From Planctomicrobium piriforme (GTDB lineage Bacteria > Planctomycetota > Planctomycetia > Planctomycetales > Planctomycetaceae): a DNA stretch of 64,000 nt. This document shows, in pieces, positions 9,296 through 17,488 of this stretch (positions are counted from its first letter, which is position 1; each line of letters begins with the position of its first letter). The stretch spans positions 1 through 64,000 of the forward strand of contig CAMATH010000028.1 of NCBI GenBank assembly GCA_945860955.1. The letters are read 5' to 3'. The translations under genes were made by a program, and so were the position numbers. The notes beneath the pieces were generated by a model, which ran no database searches, was not told the origin of the DNA, and saw only the letters and a program-made list of their open reading frames with translations.

Positions 9296-9375
9296 CGATG
9301 GCCGCCCAGAGGACGTTGGTTTTCAGGCGAAAGTACAGTGGCGGCTCGGCAGGAGCCTCGCCCTCCCGTGGGGCG
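9296..9375 (+). repeat. 80-bp direct repeat, copy 1
   Basis: Starts CGATGGCCGCC and ends CCCTCCCGTGGGGCG. It matches copy 2 (9410-9489) base for base over most of its length without gaps. The last 36 bases, from GGCGGCTCGGCAGGAG to the end, are identical in both copies. A weaker relative of the GGCGGCTC...CGCCCTCCCG core occurs at about 45221-45250. The core is one I recall as a dispersed element in planctomycete genomes. Confidence 0.8.
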
Positions 9376-9409
9376 GTTTCTTGCTACGCCCCGTCGCGCT
9401 TCGCATCGA

Positions 9410-9489
9410 CGATGGCCGCCTGGAGAACGTTGGTTTTCGGGCGGAAGCACACTGGCGGCTCGGCAGGAGCCTCGCCCTCCCGTGGGGCG
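9410..9489 (+). repeat. 80-bp direct repeat, copy 2, ending at a start codon
   Basis: The second copy of the element at 9296-9375, separated from it by 34 bp. Its last base directly precedes the ATG (9490-9492) of the multihaem PA14 protein, so the copy supplies whatever 5' untranslated leader that gene has. The GGGGC at its end pairs with GCCCC in the first codons of the gene (9484-9496). Confidence 0.8.
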
Positions 9490-12400
9490 ATGCCCCGCCG
9501 ATTTGTCAGTTTCCTTCGGGTGGCGTTTCAACTCTGTTTGTTCGCGGTCTGGGTGGTCGGGCACGCTGCAGTGTCTCAGGCGGAAGACTCGGCGACCGGG
9601 TTGCGCGCTCGATTGACAAGTGGCGAACAGACCGTCAACCGAATCGATCCCCAGATTCAATTCTCCTGGAACGACGCATCCCCCGACGAGCGACTTTCCG
9701 CCGAGCGTTTTACCGCTGTTTGGACGGGAACCTTCCTCATCCCCGCCCCCGGCGAATACCGGTTTCACTTTTTCGTGCAGGGGGAGGTTCGACTGACCAT
9801 CGACGGAAAGCCGGTCACCGGTGGGGAATTGGCAGAGCCGGGTTGGATTGCGGGAGAAGCCGTTTCGCTCGACGGGAGGGATGTGCCGATCGAAGTGAAG
9901 TTCGTCAAAACCGCTCCCGGCGCGGTCGTCCGGATGTTCTGGACCGGCCCCGGGTTTTCGATCGAACCGGTTCCGCAACGCGTACTCGAATGCGACGGCG
10001 ATTCGGTACTTCAAACGCGCGAAACGCAATTCGCCAACGGAACAGAGTTGTACTCCGCTTTGCTGTGCGGCAATTGCCACACGATTCCGGGCCTGGAATC
10101 GACTCGGCGGGGACCATCGCTGGAACAGGCGGGGGTCACGATCTCCCGGGAATGGTTCAGCGACTGGCTTATTGGTTCCGGGACGGGACGGGAAGAAAGG
10201 CGAATGCCGCACTTCGCCCTCACCCCGCAGGATGCGGCCGACATTTCTCAGGCACTGGTGCAGTCGACGAAGTTCGAGTTGCCCATAGCCAAAGCACCTG
10301 AAAACGTGGCGGAATCCGAACAGCGCGGCCAGCAGCTTTTCCACTCGCTCGGATGCCTGGCATGCCATACGGTGGGAAAGGAGGGGACGCGTGGCCGATG
10401 GTCGGGGGGGGCACTCGACTCGATTGGCGATAAGCGCTCGGTGGACTGGCTTGCCCATTGGCTGGCGACTCCGGAATCGTTGAATCGCGATCACCGGATG
10501 CCGGTGTTTCCCCTTTCGGAGGAAGAGCGGCTGGATCTGGCGGGTTATCTCGCTGCCAGGAGAAGCCGTTCGGGAGACGCGGCGGCAAAAACGGTCGGCG
10601 ATACAAAGCGTGGACTCGAACTGATTCGAAAACAAAACTGCGTCGCCTGCCATCGCCTCCCCGACGCACTCGCGAAACAGATCCCGCAGCCACCTGCACG
10701 TCCCCTGGATGTCACGCGACTTCTGACCGACGCGAGCTGTATTGTTCCGGCCGATCGGCGACCGCCGAATCAGCCACGCTACCTGCTTGGTCCCGATGAC
10801 CGACGGGATCTCACAGACTATTTGAAAGGACGACAGTCCACCGCGCGGGAAGCAGGGGCGGCCACTCGACTGCTGACACGGAACGGGTGCATTGCCTGTC
10901 ATGAGCGGGACGGCGGCGTGGGATTCAAGCCGGTGATCGCGCATTGGATGGCGAGTCGTTCCGAGGGGAAGGTCGCGGGGGAGTCGTTGCTGCCCCCCAA
11001 CCTGACCGCGGTCGGTGACAAATTGCGTGACGAGTGGTTGGCCCGCGCGGTCGCGGGGGAACAGCCCAGGCGGTTGCCGTGGCTCAGTGTGCGCATGCCG
11101 AAGTTTCGCCACACCGAGGAAGAACGAGCCATGCTGGTGAAGCACTTCATCGCGTACGATCGCATTCCGCCGAACGCCCCGGACGCGGATGTCGGTGGCG
11201 TGTTGCGTCCGCCGGCCGACCTTCCGATTGCGCAAGTCCAGCAGGCAGGACTCGCACTCGGCGGAGCGCGCGGTTTCAGTTGCGTGGCGTGTCACAAGGT
11301 GGCGAAGTTTGAACCGCGTGGTGTGGCGCAGGCGACCCGCGGGTCCGATCTGTATCGCATCGATGAGCGGATGCGTCCGGAGTTTTTCTCTCGCTGGGTG
11401 AAATCCCCTTTGCGGATTTCGCCGGGCATGGAGATGCCCTCGTTTCAGCGTCCCGCCCCGAATCTGCTCGGCGAACGACTTGACGCGCAACTGGCCGCCG
11501 TGTGGCATGTGTTGTCGGATCCTGGCAAACCGCCGGCGTTTGACACTTCGAGCGTAGAGCAATCGATCGAGGCATTGGTGGGTGGCCCCCCCGCCGTCGT
11601 GCGGGATGTCTTCAATGTGGGAGATGCCGCCAAGTCGGATTTTGTCCCCCGGTCGCTGGCGATTGGTTTCGACAACCGGGCGAATGTCCTGATCGATCTC
11701 GACCGGTTCGCATTACGCGGCTGGTGGAGCGGATCGTTCGCGCGACAGCGGGCCTCGGGCAAGAGCTGGTACTGGGAACCGGCGGGGGTGAACTTTCAGC
11801 AGACTCCGAACGAACAACCCGATCTGTTGCTGGAGACTGACGCCGCTCCGCCCCTCAGTGCGGTCCAGGAGCATGGTCGGTATGGCCGCCTGGAAAATTA
11901 CCGCACGCGTGCGGGTGAAGTGGAACTCACCTATTCCCTCATGTACCTCGACGCCGGTGTGCCGATTCGTGTGCGCGTGGTGGAAGTGCTGCGCCCGCTG
12001 GTTGTGGACGATGACGATTTCTACCCCCGTTCGTGGAAGCGATCGGTGCGGGTGATGGGAGTACCGGCTGCGGGAAAGATGTTGCTGACAAAGACCTCGA
12101 TAGGCGAAACGGGGCATTTGTTGACTTGGCGGATTTTGCTGAAGAAGTCGGGAGGCGATTGGACAGGAGAGGCTGTTTATCGCCTGGAGAGAGAGACGGG
12201 CGGGAAAGTGAGTTCGACGGCGACGGTGGTGGGAAGACAGGCGGCTGACGCCCCCCGCTCGCCAGGGGGATTGCAAACTGTTGATGGGGTGCCGGGGTTT
12301 GAGGGGGTTCGATTGCCATTGCCCGCGTCGATCATGCCGACGTCGCTGACGTTTCTCGCTGACGGAACGCTGGCGTTTTGCACTCTGAAGGGGCAGGTGT

Positions 12401-13701
12401 ATCTGGCGCGCGACACCGATGGGGACGGTGTGCCTGATCGGTTGACACTGGTCGAAGAGGGACTGGCATCACCCTTTGGCTTGATCGCGGATGGCGACGA
12501 CCTGATTGTGGCCCACAAGCCGGAATTGTTGCGGTTACGCGACTTGAATGGAGATGGCCGCGCCGATGTCCGCACGGTGATCGCGGACGGCTGGGGTTAT
12601 ACCGATGACTACCACGACTGGACGACCGGCATCGTCCGCGACTCGGCGGGGAGGCTCTACATCGGGCTGGGAAGCGATTACGCCAAGGCGGGGCGGACCA
12701 GTGATCAGGGGCGGTTGCGAGGCAAGGTGGTGCGGGTTGAACAAGACGGTTCGCTGACAGTCCTGGGGCATGAATTCCGCTATCCCACCGGTCTGGCGAT
12801 CACCTCGGATGACCAGGTGTTTGTGTCCGACAACCAGGGAGTGCAGAATCCGTTCAACGAAATCAACCATCTGGTCGACGGAGCGAGATACGGCGTCCCC
12901 AGTCTGTTCGAGGAGCTTCACACCGAACCCCCCCGGCCGCCGGCGATTCAGATTCCCCATCCCTGGACCCGCAGTGTCAATGGCCTGTTTTTTCTGAACG
13001 CCGACCGGAAGTCGCCGTTCTACGGGCACGGTGTCGGGTGCGAATATGACACCCGCTTCCTGGTGCGGTTCACCGTCGAACCGGTCGGCGCCACCTACCA
13101 GGGGGCGGTCTATCCCCTGAGCCTGCCCCCCACCACGATGCTGCAGGGGACGAAGGCGGAGAACGCCAACGAGCCACTGAATCCGGCGGGTTCAGGATCC
13201 CAACCGAAACGGGGTTTCCTGGGAACGTTCTGCGGAGCCCAGGCTCCCAATGGCGATCTCTACATCGGTTCGATGCACGATAGCGGCTGGACAGGCGGGC
13301 CGAACATTGGCGAAATCGTGCGGCTGAAGCGATCTGGAGAGATTCCGCTGGGAATTGAGTCGATCTCCGCTCGCGAAGGGAAGTTCATTGTCCGGTTCAC
13401 GCGACCGATGGATACGACCGCAGCGGCTCGTCCCGAGCGGTATGCGATCTCGGGAGTGACCCGTCGCTGGACGAGTGGTTACGCCACACCCGATAGCGGT
13501 CAACATCGGCTGGAGGTCACTCGCGCCGACGTCAGCGACGACGGCCGAACCGTCACCCTGCAGACCGGCAAGCAGCAGCGCGGGTTCGTTTACGAGATTC
13601 GCGTCGGTGCCGTCGCATCCGACAAGGAAACGTCGCTGTGGCCCGCTGTCGGGTATTACACCCTGCATGACTATCCCGTCGATCCAGACGGCAAGCGATG
13701 A
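9490..13701 (+). CDS. Large secreted five-haem protein: PA14, five CxxCH motifs, sugar-dehydrogenase-like propeller
   Basis: A protein of 1403 residues from ATG 9490, chosen because a signal peptide (MPRRFVSFLRVAFQLCLF, cut near VSQAED) begins there. The upstream open frame is repeat DNA. A PA14-like domain spans about residues 40-175 (FLIPAPGEYRFHF, VRMFWTGPGF). Five CxxCH haem sites lie near residues 193 (CGNCH), 289 (CLACH), 384 (CVACH), 467 (CIACH) and 598 (CVACH). A beta-rich middle part follows. From about 930 to 1330 there is a glucose/sorbosone-dehydrogenase-like propeller typical of planctomycete membrane-bound dehydrogenases (FEGVRLPLP, DGDGVPDRLT, GLGSDYAKAG, FNEINHLVDG). The likely role is periplasmic oxidation of a carbohydrate with electron transfer through the haems. 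The stop overlaps the next gene's upstream ATG (ATGA). Confidence 0.9.
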   Translation: MPRRFVSFLRVAFQLCLFAVWVVGHAAVSQAEDSATGLRARLTSGEQTVNRIDPQIQFSWNDASPDERLSAERFTAVWTGTFLIPAPGEYRFHFFVQGEVRLTIDGKPVTGGELAEPGWIAGEAVSLDGRDVPIEVKFVKTAPGAVVRMFWTGPGFSIEPVPQRVLECDGDSVLQTRETQFANGTELYSALLCGNCHTIPGLESTRRGPSLEQAGVTISREWFSDWLIGSGTGREERRMPHFALTPQDAADISQALVQSTKFELPIAKAPENVAESEQRGQQLFHSLGCLACHTVGKEGTRGRWSGGALDSIGDKRSVDWLAHWLATPESLNRDHRMPVFPLSEEERLDLAGYLAARRSRSGDAAAKTVGDTKRGLELIRKQNCVACHRLPDALAKQIPQPPARPLDVTRLLTDASCIVPADRRPPNQPRYLLGPDDRRDLTDYLKGRQSTAREAGAATRLLTRNGCIACHERDGGVGFKPVIAHWMASRSEGKVAGESLLPPNLTAVGDKLRDEWLARAVAGEQPRRLPWLSVRMPKFRHTEEERAMLVKHFIAYDRIPPNAPDADVGGVLRPPADLPIAQVQQAGLALGGARGFSCVACHKVAKFEPRGVAQATRGSDLYRIDERMRPEFFSRWVKSPLRISPGMEMPSFQRPAPNLLGERLDAQLAAVWHVLSDPGKPPAFDTSSVEQSIEALVGGPPAVVRDVFNVGDAAKSDFVPRSLAIGFDNRANVLIDLDRFALRGWWSGSFARQRASGKSWYWEPAGVNFQQTPNEQPDLLLETDAAPPLSAVQEHGRYGRLENYRTRAGEVELTYSLMYLDAGVPIRVRVVEVLRPLVVDDDDFYPRSWKRSVRVMGVPAAGKMLLTKTSIGETGHLLTWRILLKKSGGDWTGEAVYRLERETGGKVSSTATVVGRQAADAPRSPGGLQTVDGVPGFEGVRLPLPASIMPTSLTFLADGTLAFCTLKGQVYLARDTDGDGVPDRLTLVEEGLASPFGLIADGDDLIVAHKPELLRLRDLNGDGRADVRTVIADGWGYTDDYHDWTTGIVRDSAGRLYIGLGSDYAKAGRTSDQGRLRGKVVRVEQDGSLTVLGHEFRYPTGLAITSDDQVFVSDNQGVQNPFNEINHLVDGARYGVPSLFEELHTEPPRPPAIQIPHPWTRSVNGLFFLNADRKSPFYGHGVGCEYDTRFLVRFTVEPVGATYQGAVYPLSLPPTTMLQGTKAENANEPLNPAGSGSQPKRGFLGTFCGAQAPNGDLYIGSMHDSGWTGGPNIGEIVRLKRSGEIPLGIESISAREGKFIVRFTRPMDTTAAARPERYAISGVTRRWTSGYATPDSGQHRLEVTRADVSDDGRTVTLQTGKQQRGFVYEIRVGAVASDKETSLWPAVGYYTLHDYPVDPDGKR

Positions 13702-13712
13702 CAATCACGACC

Positions 13713-13720
13713 AGGAGGGA
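13713..13720 (+). promoter_or_regulatory. Strong Shine-Dalgarno deciding the start of the propeller gene
   Basis: AGGAGGGA lies six to seven bases upstream of ATG 13725. It favours that codon over ATG 13698, which overlaps the previous stop, and over ATG 13773. Confidence 0.7.
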
Positions 13721-13724
13721 ACCG

Positions 13725-15089
13725 ATGCGCGACGTCACTGAGGGATCGAAACGAAAAAATATGGGTGGCCCCATGGAAAGTCACCGCGTTCGCCGCATCA
13801 CAACAGGGATCACCCTGTTGGCGGTTGTGTTGTCCTCGTTTCCGGCTGGAGGAACGGTCGCCAACGGGGATGAGGAGTCACCCCCGCCGTCCGCCGGTTG
13901 GCCGCAATTTCGCGGGCCGACGGGACAGGGAACGGTCGGTGCCGGTGAGTCGGTGCCGGTCTCCTGGTCCGAGACCGAGAACATCGCCTGGCGGGCGAAA
14001 GTTCCCGGTTCGGGCTGGTCTTCTCCGGTGATTGACGGCGATGAACTCTGGGTCACCACCTCTACCGAATCGGGACGGTCACTGCGGGCGATCTCGTTCG
14101 ATCTCGCGACCGGCAAACTGACCCGCAATATCAAGGTGTTCGATATCGATCGGGCGGGGACGATTCACTCCAAGAACGGCCACGCTTCCCCAACGCCGAT
14201 TCTCGACGGCGACCGGGTCTACGTTCATTTCGGCGCGAACGGAACCGCCTGTCTCACGCGGTCGGGGCGGATTCTCTGGAAACGGACGCTGGCGTATTAC
14301 CATCACCACGGGTCGGCTGGTTCGCCGGTTCTGGTCGATGGTGTCCTGGTGGTGGTCTGCGATGGATTCACCGGTCCGTTCTACGATAAGGCGACCCGCC
14401 CCGGAGTGGAGAATCTCCAGTTCGCGGTCGGGCTGGATGCCGCGACAGGCGACGTCCGCTGGAAGACGCCGCGCGCGGGACGCCACAGCTACTGCACCCC
14501 GCTGGTCGTGTCGGTCGACGGAAAACCGCAAGTGATCTGTCCCGGTGGAGACCACGTGTGGGCGTACGATCCGGCCGACGGTCGGGAGCTGTGGAACTGC
14601 CGTTATGAGGGGTATTCGGTGATTCCCCGCCCTGTGACCAAGAACGGAGTGGTCTTTGTGTGTACCGGCTACGACGCCGCTTCGCTGATGGCGATTCGTC
14701 TTGGAGGACAGGGGGACGTCACGAACTCGCACCTCGCGTGGCGATACGCGCAAGGGGTGCCATTCACTCCGTCCCCCGTGATCGTGGGAGACTACATCTA
14801 CCTCGTTTCCGACAATGGAATCTTGAGCTGCGTCACGCTGGGAGGGGGACAACTCGAGTGGAAACAACGGCTCGGAGGCAACTTTTCGGCGAGTCCGATC
14901 TGCGTTGAAGACCGGCTGTACTGCCAGAGCGAAGACGGGGTCACGCACGTGGTGCGGGTCGGACCGAAGTTTGAGAAACTGTCGACCAACAAAATCAAAG
15001 GGAAGACATTCGCGTCTCCCGCAGTCGTCGACGGACGGATCTACCTTCGAAGCGACAAGCAGATCTATTGCGTCGCCGAGGTGAAGTGA
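13725..15089 (+). CDS. Secreted PQQ-like beta-propeller repeat protein
   Basis: Using ATG 13725, which has the only strong ribosome site, the product has 454 residues. A basic start (GSKRKNMGG, MESHRVRR) leads into the hydrophobic signal segment TGITLLAVVLSSFPAGG. After it comes GWPQFRGPTGQG, the family's entry motif, and blades such as GRILWKRT, GDVRWKTP, GRELWNCR and GQLEWKQR. It resembles the protein at 1893-3182 in plan and length. A Met at 13773 could also begin a good signal peptide. It follows the multihaem gene by only 23 bp, so the two are probably co-transcribed and may act on the same extracytoplasmic substrate. No haem motif is present. Confidence 0.87.
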   Translation: MRDVTEGSKRKNMGGPMESHRVRRITTGITLLAVVLSSFPAGGTVANGDEESPPPSAGWPQFRGPTGQGTVGAGESVPVSWSETENIAWRAKVPGSGWSSPVIDGDELWVTTSTESGRSLRAISFDLATGKLTRNIKVFDIDRAGTIHSKNGHASPTPILDGDRVYVHFGANGTACLTRSGRILWKRTLAYYHHHGSAGSPVLVDGVLVVVCDGFTGPFYDKATRPGVENLQFAVGLDAATGDVRWKTPRAGRHSYCTPLVVSVDGKPQVICPGGDHVWAYDPADGRELWNCRYEGYSVIPRPVTKNGVVFVCTGYDAASLMAIRLGGQGDVTNSHLAWRYAQGVPFTPSPVIVGDYIYLVSDNGILSCVTLGGGQLEWKQRLGGNFSASPICVEDRLYCQSEDGVTHVVRVGPKFEKLSTNKIKGKTFASPAVVDGRIYLRSDKQIYCVAEVK

Positions 15090-15204
15090 AATCCCGTCTA
15101 CGCCTTCTGCGTCGACTTGCAAACTTCACACGGCCGAAACCGCGATATCGGCGTAGTAGGGCGGGCCTGGGGTGGTGACACCCAAAATCGGGCCACCCAA
15201 GTTC

Positions 15205-15984
15205 TCAAACACCGCGACGTGGCGTCCGCTTCTTCCAATTTCGGAACGCCAACCCCAGGCCACCGCAGGCCACCAACACGAAGGTCGATGGTTCCGGGGT
15301 CGGGGGAGGATCTCCGCCCGACAGATGGAACAGTCCAAAGCCATTCGACGACGAAGGATCGATGACCAGGTCAAACGTCACGACGCCCGAATCACTGCTG
15401 GAATTGGTGTAGTCCACAAGGTCGGCAACTTGCAGCAAAGTGTTCCCGAATCCGTCGATGGCGAAAATCAGCTCCTGCGCATAGGCGAACTCCGTCATGG
15501 GGTCGTCAACCGTGGACGAGATCTGGTAGGAGTACGACAGTTGAAACTGCAGTGTGTAGGTTTCCAAGGTGGAATTCGTACCGGTAAACCCTGTCAGGAA
15601 GAACCCGACACTGATCGCGAAATCCGCTGGTGCGACAGTGCCTCCATCCGCTGACAGCGACTGGAACAGCGAATCTCCGAGATTGAAACTGCCGGAATAC
15701 AACCCGGTGACGGGAGTGACCCCATTGAGCAACCCATCAGCGGATGCGGTCGCGAAACCTGTTCCCGACGACTCTGCGAAATCACCGACAATCGCGAACA
15801 ACTCAAGATCCAATCCGGCGGGCAGGCCAGCGACTGGGACCGAATTCCCATCAAGAATTGCGGCCAGCATGAGATTCACTTCGCTGTGGGCGCTGTAGAC
15901 CGTCCCTGCGGAAACCGATTGCGAGGCAAATCCTGCCAACACCGTGAAACACCACGCCCAAACCCAGCAACAGTGACGCATCAT
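15205..15984 (-). CDS. PEP-CTERM sorting-domain protein
   Basis: The protein has 259 residues. An N-terminal signal peptide (WVWAWCFTVLAGFASQSVSA) is followed by a beta-rich, Ser/Thr/Gly-rich, cysteine-free body. The C-terminus has the three-part sorting signal in the right order: PEPST, a hydrophobic segment FVLVACGGLGLAF, and a basic tail RNWKKRTPRR. That is the substrate signal for an exosortase, which would cut and re-anchor the protein during export, commonly in exopolysaccharide-producing bacteria. No exosortase gene lies in this window. The body is not recognised. It is convergent with the propeller gene, 115 bp away. Confidence 0.85.
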   Translation of the reverse strand: MMRHCCWVWAWCFTVLAGFASQSVSAGTVYSAHSEVNLMLAAILDGNSVPVAGLPAGLDLELFAIVGDFAESSGTGFATASADGLLNGVTPVTGLYSGSFNLGDSLFQSLSADGGTVAPADFAISVGFFLTGFTGTNSTLETYTLQFQLSYSYQISSTVDDPMTEFAYAQELIFAIDGFGNTLLQVADLVDYTNSSSDSGVVTFDLVIDPSSSNGFGLFHLSGGDPPPTPEPSTFVLVACGGLGLAFRNWKKRTPRRGV

Positions 15985-16287
15985 TCACATCCTGTGAAAC
16001 GAGATCGATCCTTCATCTGGTCGCGAGTCTTGCGACCGCCATGGAGTCGGGCGGATTTACCGCACGGACGCCTCCGCGTATCGGCCGAACGCTACGGGTT
16101 TCCGAGAAACAGAGCAAGGGCAACCAAGCCGACACACTACACAATAAGGACCAATCCAAATTCAAAACCGCGTTTATTGCTTGTTTCGCTGAATCGGCGA
16201 GAACTTGTGGAATTCGCCGGCGGTTTCCGTCATCATGAATCGACTGGAATTTCAGTTGCCCCTGCCATCTCAACAAGTGAGTCGCCG

Positions 16288-16959
16288 ATGTCGCTCCCCA
16301 GTCACCCATCCAACCGACGTCGTTTTCTTAAAACCACGTCGGCTGCCGCCGCCTTGAACCTGTTTTTCGTTCCCGGCCTGTTCGCCGAGGAATTGACGAA
16401 GACCCCCGCCCAGACCGAGGGACCATTCTACCCGGATCACCTCCCGCTCGACACGGACAATGATCTCTTGATCATTAACGACGAAATCAATCCTGGAGTG
16501 GGGGAGATCACCCACCTTTCAGGAAAGGTTCTTGACGCCAATGGTGACCCGGTTCGCGGCGCGGTGATTGAGATCTGGCAATGTGACGCCCATGGTGCCT
16601 ATTTGCACACCAGGAGTGGGAACGCCGAAAAGCGGGACTCGAATTTTCAGGGATTCGGCCGGTTCTTGACGAACCGGGCGGGTGAATACTACTTCCGCAC
16701 AATCAAGCCCGTTCCGTACCCCGGTCGCACGCCGCACATTCATGTCGCGGTCAAGATCAAGGGACGCGAGAAATTCACCACGCAGCTCTACATTCAAGGC
16801 CATCCCGGCAATGACGGCGACGGGGTTCTCAGGGGGGTTCGCGATTTGAAAGACCGTGCCGCGTTGATGACCGAATTTCAGAAGATCCCCGATTCGAAGA
16901 TCGGCGAACTGGCGGCGAAGTTCAACGTTGTTCTGGGGTCGACTCCCGCGATGGAATAG
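16288..16959 (+). CDS. Intradiol ring-cleavage dioxygenase-like protein with Tat signal
   Basis: The start is ATG 16288, giving 223 residues; the frame is open back to 15886 but that part overlaps the PEP-CTERM gene. The N-terminus NRRRFLKTTSAAAAL is a twin-arginine signal, so the enzyme would be exported folded. The dioxygenase fold is clear: TEGPFYP, GKVLDANGDPVRGAVIEIWQ, then the Fe(III) ligand region with EYYFRT and PYPGRTPHIHV, which supplies the tyrosines and the HxH histidines. The family opens catechol or protocatechuate rings between the two hydroxyls. Exported members of this size are common in bacteria, and their aromatic substrates are mostly unknown. No other aromatic-degradation gene is nearby. 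Confidence 0.88.
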   Translation: MSLPSHPSNRRRFLKTTSAAAALNLFFVPGLFAEELTKTPAQTEGPFYPDHLPLDTDNDLLIINDEINPGVGEITHLSGKVLDANGDPVRGAVIEIWQCDAHGAYLHTRSGNAEKRDSNFQGFGRFLTNRAGEYYFRTIKPVPYPGRTPHIHVAVKIKGREKFTTQLYIQGHPGNDGDGVLRGVRDLKDRAALMTEFQKIPDSKIGELAAKFNVVLGSTPAME

Positions 16960-17488
16960 TCGGAACTGTGAGGGACTTCCCAGTCCATTCCACAGGGAAA
17001 GTCCCGTCATCAAAAACGCCTGCGAGTCGACGAATCTGGCGGCGGTTTTCCTGTTCGCTTGACGACTCTCTTCCTGGCGGAATGCACGATTTCTATGCGT
17101 CGGGAGTCGGTGCGGTCAACATTGTATCACGATGCTGGCTTCCATAGGCGATCCGCCGCGTGGCACGAAGGCCCCCCCTCTCGACCACGCGGCGGATTCG
17201 TTTTTTCTCGCGAGTCTGGGGCAAGCGAATGCCACTCGCTGGCAAATTCACACGTGGATCGGTCAGAATAGAGCCGTCCTGGCACCTGACAGGGTTGAAG
17301 ATACGCCACGCGGCTGAGGATGAGATGTTGGCGCAGAGCCGCGCGAGTCCAGAAGCGGTCGCGGATAACCGCTTCCGGACTCGCGCGGCTCGGGGGCCAC
17401 GTCGCTTCTTCGCCCCCCCGTGTTGAGTCTGTCTGCGCGTGCCGTTCCCTGTGGAAACAACCGACGACCGCGATCCGCGAACGCGATC
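16960..17488. other. About 530 bp without a gene; two inverted repeats
   Basis: No supported gene. It contains the 13-bp inverted repeat ATCCGCCGCGTGG (17151-17163) / CCACGCGGCGGAT (17185-17197) and the larger palindrome at 17337-17390. The rest is unassigned and includes the leader of the YheT-like gene. Confidence 0.7.
17337..17390. repeat. Dispersed palindromic repeat, best copy (23-bp arms)
   Basis: The arms at 17337-17359 and 17368-17390 are complementary at 22 of 23 positions around an 8-nt loop; the left arm begins AGCCGCGCGAG and ends AAGCGGT. Degraded relatives with the same core (AGCCGCGCCCGTC...AAGCGGT or similar) are at 31478-31520 and 49481-49535, so this is a repeat family and not a single hairpin. 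No coding function is seen. Confidence 0.8.

Larger units (their letters stand above)
8812..9489. other. 678-bp non-coding stretch rich in repeats
   Basis: No gene is supported here. The frame of the downstream cytochrome gene is open through it, but it encodes repeat sequence rather than a plausible N-terminus. It holds two hairpins at 9009-9026 and 9029-9064. A short direct repeat GGATGGTGAA occurs at 9115 and again at 9182. The inverted pair AGACCCCATCC / GGATGGGGTCT lies at 9162-9172 and 9264-9274, and the two 80-bp tandem copies at 9296-9375 and 9410-9489. The larB promoter should also be here, but no box could be picked. Confidence 0.7.

Noticed and set aside
8929-9489. N-terminal extension of the multihaem protein (frame open back to 8929)
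   Set aside because: It reads through the tandem repeats and other palindromic DNA, and the signal peptide starts at 9490; extending would bury the signal sequence.
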